Origin: Bacteroidota bacterium
GTDB taxonomy: Bacteria; Bacteroidota; Bacteroidia; Bacteroidales; Paludibacteraceae
Assembly: GCA_017860335.1 (NCBI GenBank)
Contig: JAFNAU010000220.1
Span: 1 to 6,298, forward strand
Length of the DNA: 6,298 nucleotides
Direction: 5' to 3'
Under the pieces are notes generated by a model. That model saw nothing but the letters and a program-made list of their open reading frames with translations. It was not told where the DNA came from and made no database searches. This document shows positions 6,172 to 6,298 of this stretch, in pieces (the first letter of the stretch is position 1; each line of letters opens with the position of its first letter). Made by a program: the position numbers and the translations under genes.

Positions 6172-6298
6172 TGAACAATACCATGAAACAGCTGGCGGCC
6201 TTTTTGCAGAAAGAGTTTCTGCATGTCTTCCGCGATAAGCGGACCTTGCTGGTCATGTTCGGGCTGCCCATAGCTCAGATTCTGATATTTGGTTTTGC
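6168..6298 (+). CDS. ABC-2 type transporter permease, N-terminal fragment (runs off the window)
   Basis: Only the first 43 codons are present. They read MMNNTMKQ, then LAAFLQKEFLHVFRDKRTL, then a hydrophobic segment LLVMFGLPIAQILIFGF (residues 26-43). A cytosolic amphipathic start with KEF-x-RDKRT followed by the first transmembrane helix is characteristic of ABC-2 membrane subunits of the YbhS/YbhR drug-export type. The ATG at 6168 overlaps the stop of the second ATPase (ATGA), though ATGs at 6171 and 6183 are also possible starts. By analogy a second permease gene may follow outside the window. Confidence 0.88.
   Translation, partial: MMNNTMKQLAAFLQKEFLHVFRDKRTLLVMFGLPIAQILIFGF

Overview
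The window looks like a chromosomal segment from a member of the Bacteroidota, probably Bacteroidales-like. This rests on three things: the AT-rich leaders with poor Shine-Dalgarno sequences, a TAnnTTTG-type promoter element, and protein sequences that read like Bacteroidota members of their families. The species cannot be named from the sequence. All recognised genes are on the + strand, and no tRNA, rRNA, CRISPR array, insertion sequence or phage gene was seen.

Layout: bases 1-91 hold no gene I can support. A complete housekeeping gene, nnr (92-1573), encodes the bifunctional NAD(P)HX repair enzyme. A 168-base gap follows, with a likely promoter and a small inverted repeat overlapping it. 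From 1742 to the right edge runs one efflux operon: a TetR-family repressor, a TolC-type outer membrane channel overlapping it by four bases, a broken HlyD-type periplasmic adaptor, two different ABC ATPases, and the first 43 codons of an ABC-2 type permease, which overlaps the second ATPase by four bases and leaves the window.

How the genes should work together: the two ATPases would form a heterodimer under the inner-membrane permease(s), the HlyD lipoprotein would bridge the periplasm, and the TolC-type protein would provide the outer-membrane exit. The TetR protein would sense a substrate and repress the operon. The set resembles the E. coli cecR-ybhGFSR locus, but the ATPase is two genes here rather than the YbhF fusion, and a dedicated TolC-type gene is included. 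The substrate cannot be read from the sequence.

The two most notable points are these. First, the adaptor gene is split across three frames. At each break about 30 residues expected of the family are missing (half of the lipoyl domain, then most of the beta-barrel domain), while the rest is undamaged. This is either a recent double deletion or an assembly error. Second, the two ATPases are degenerate in complementary ways, which predicts one canonical and one defective ATP site in the heterodimer. I see no convincing evidence for a wholly new biological system in this window.
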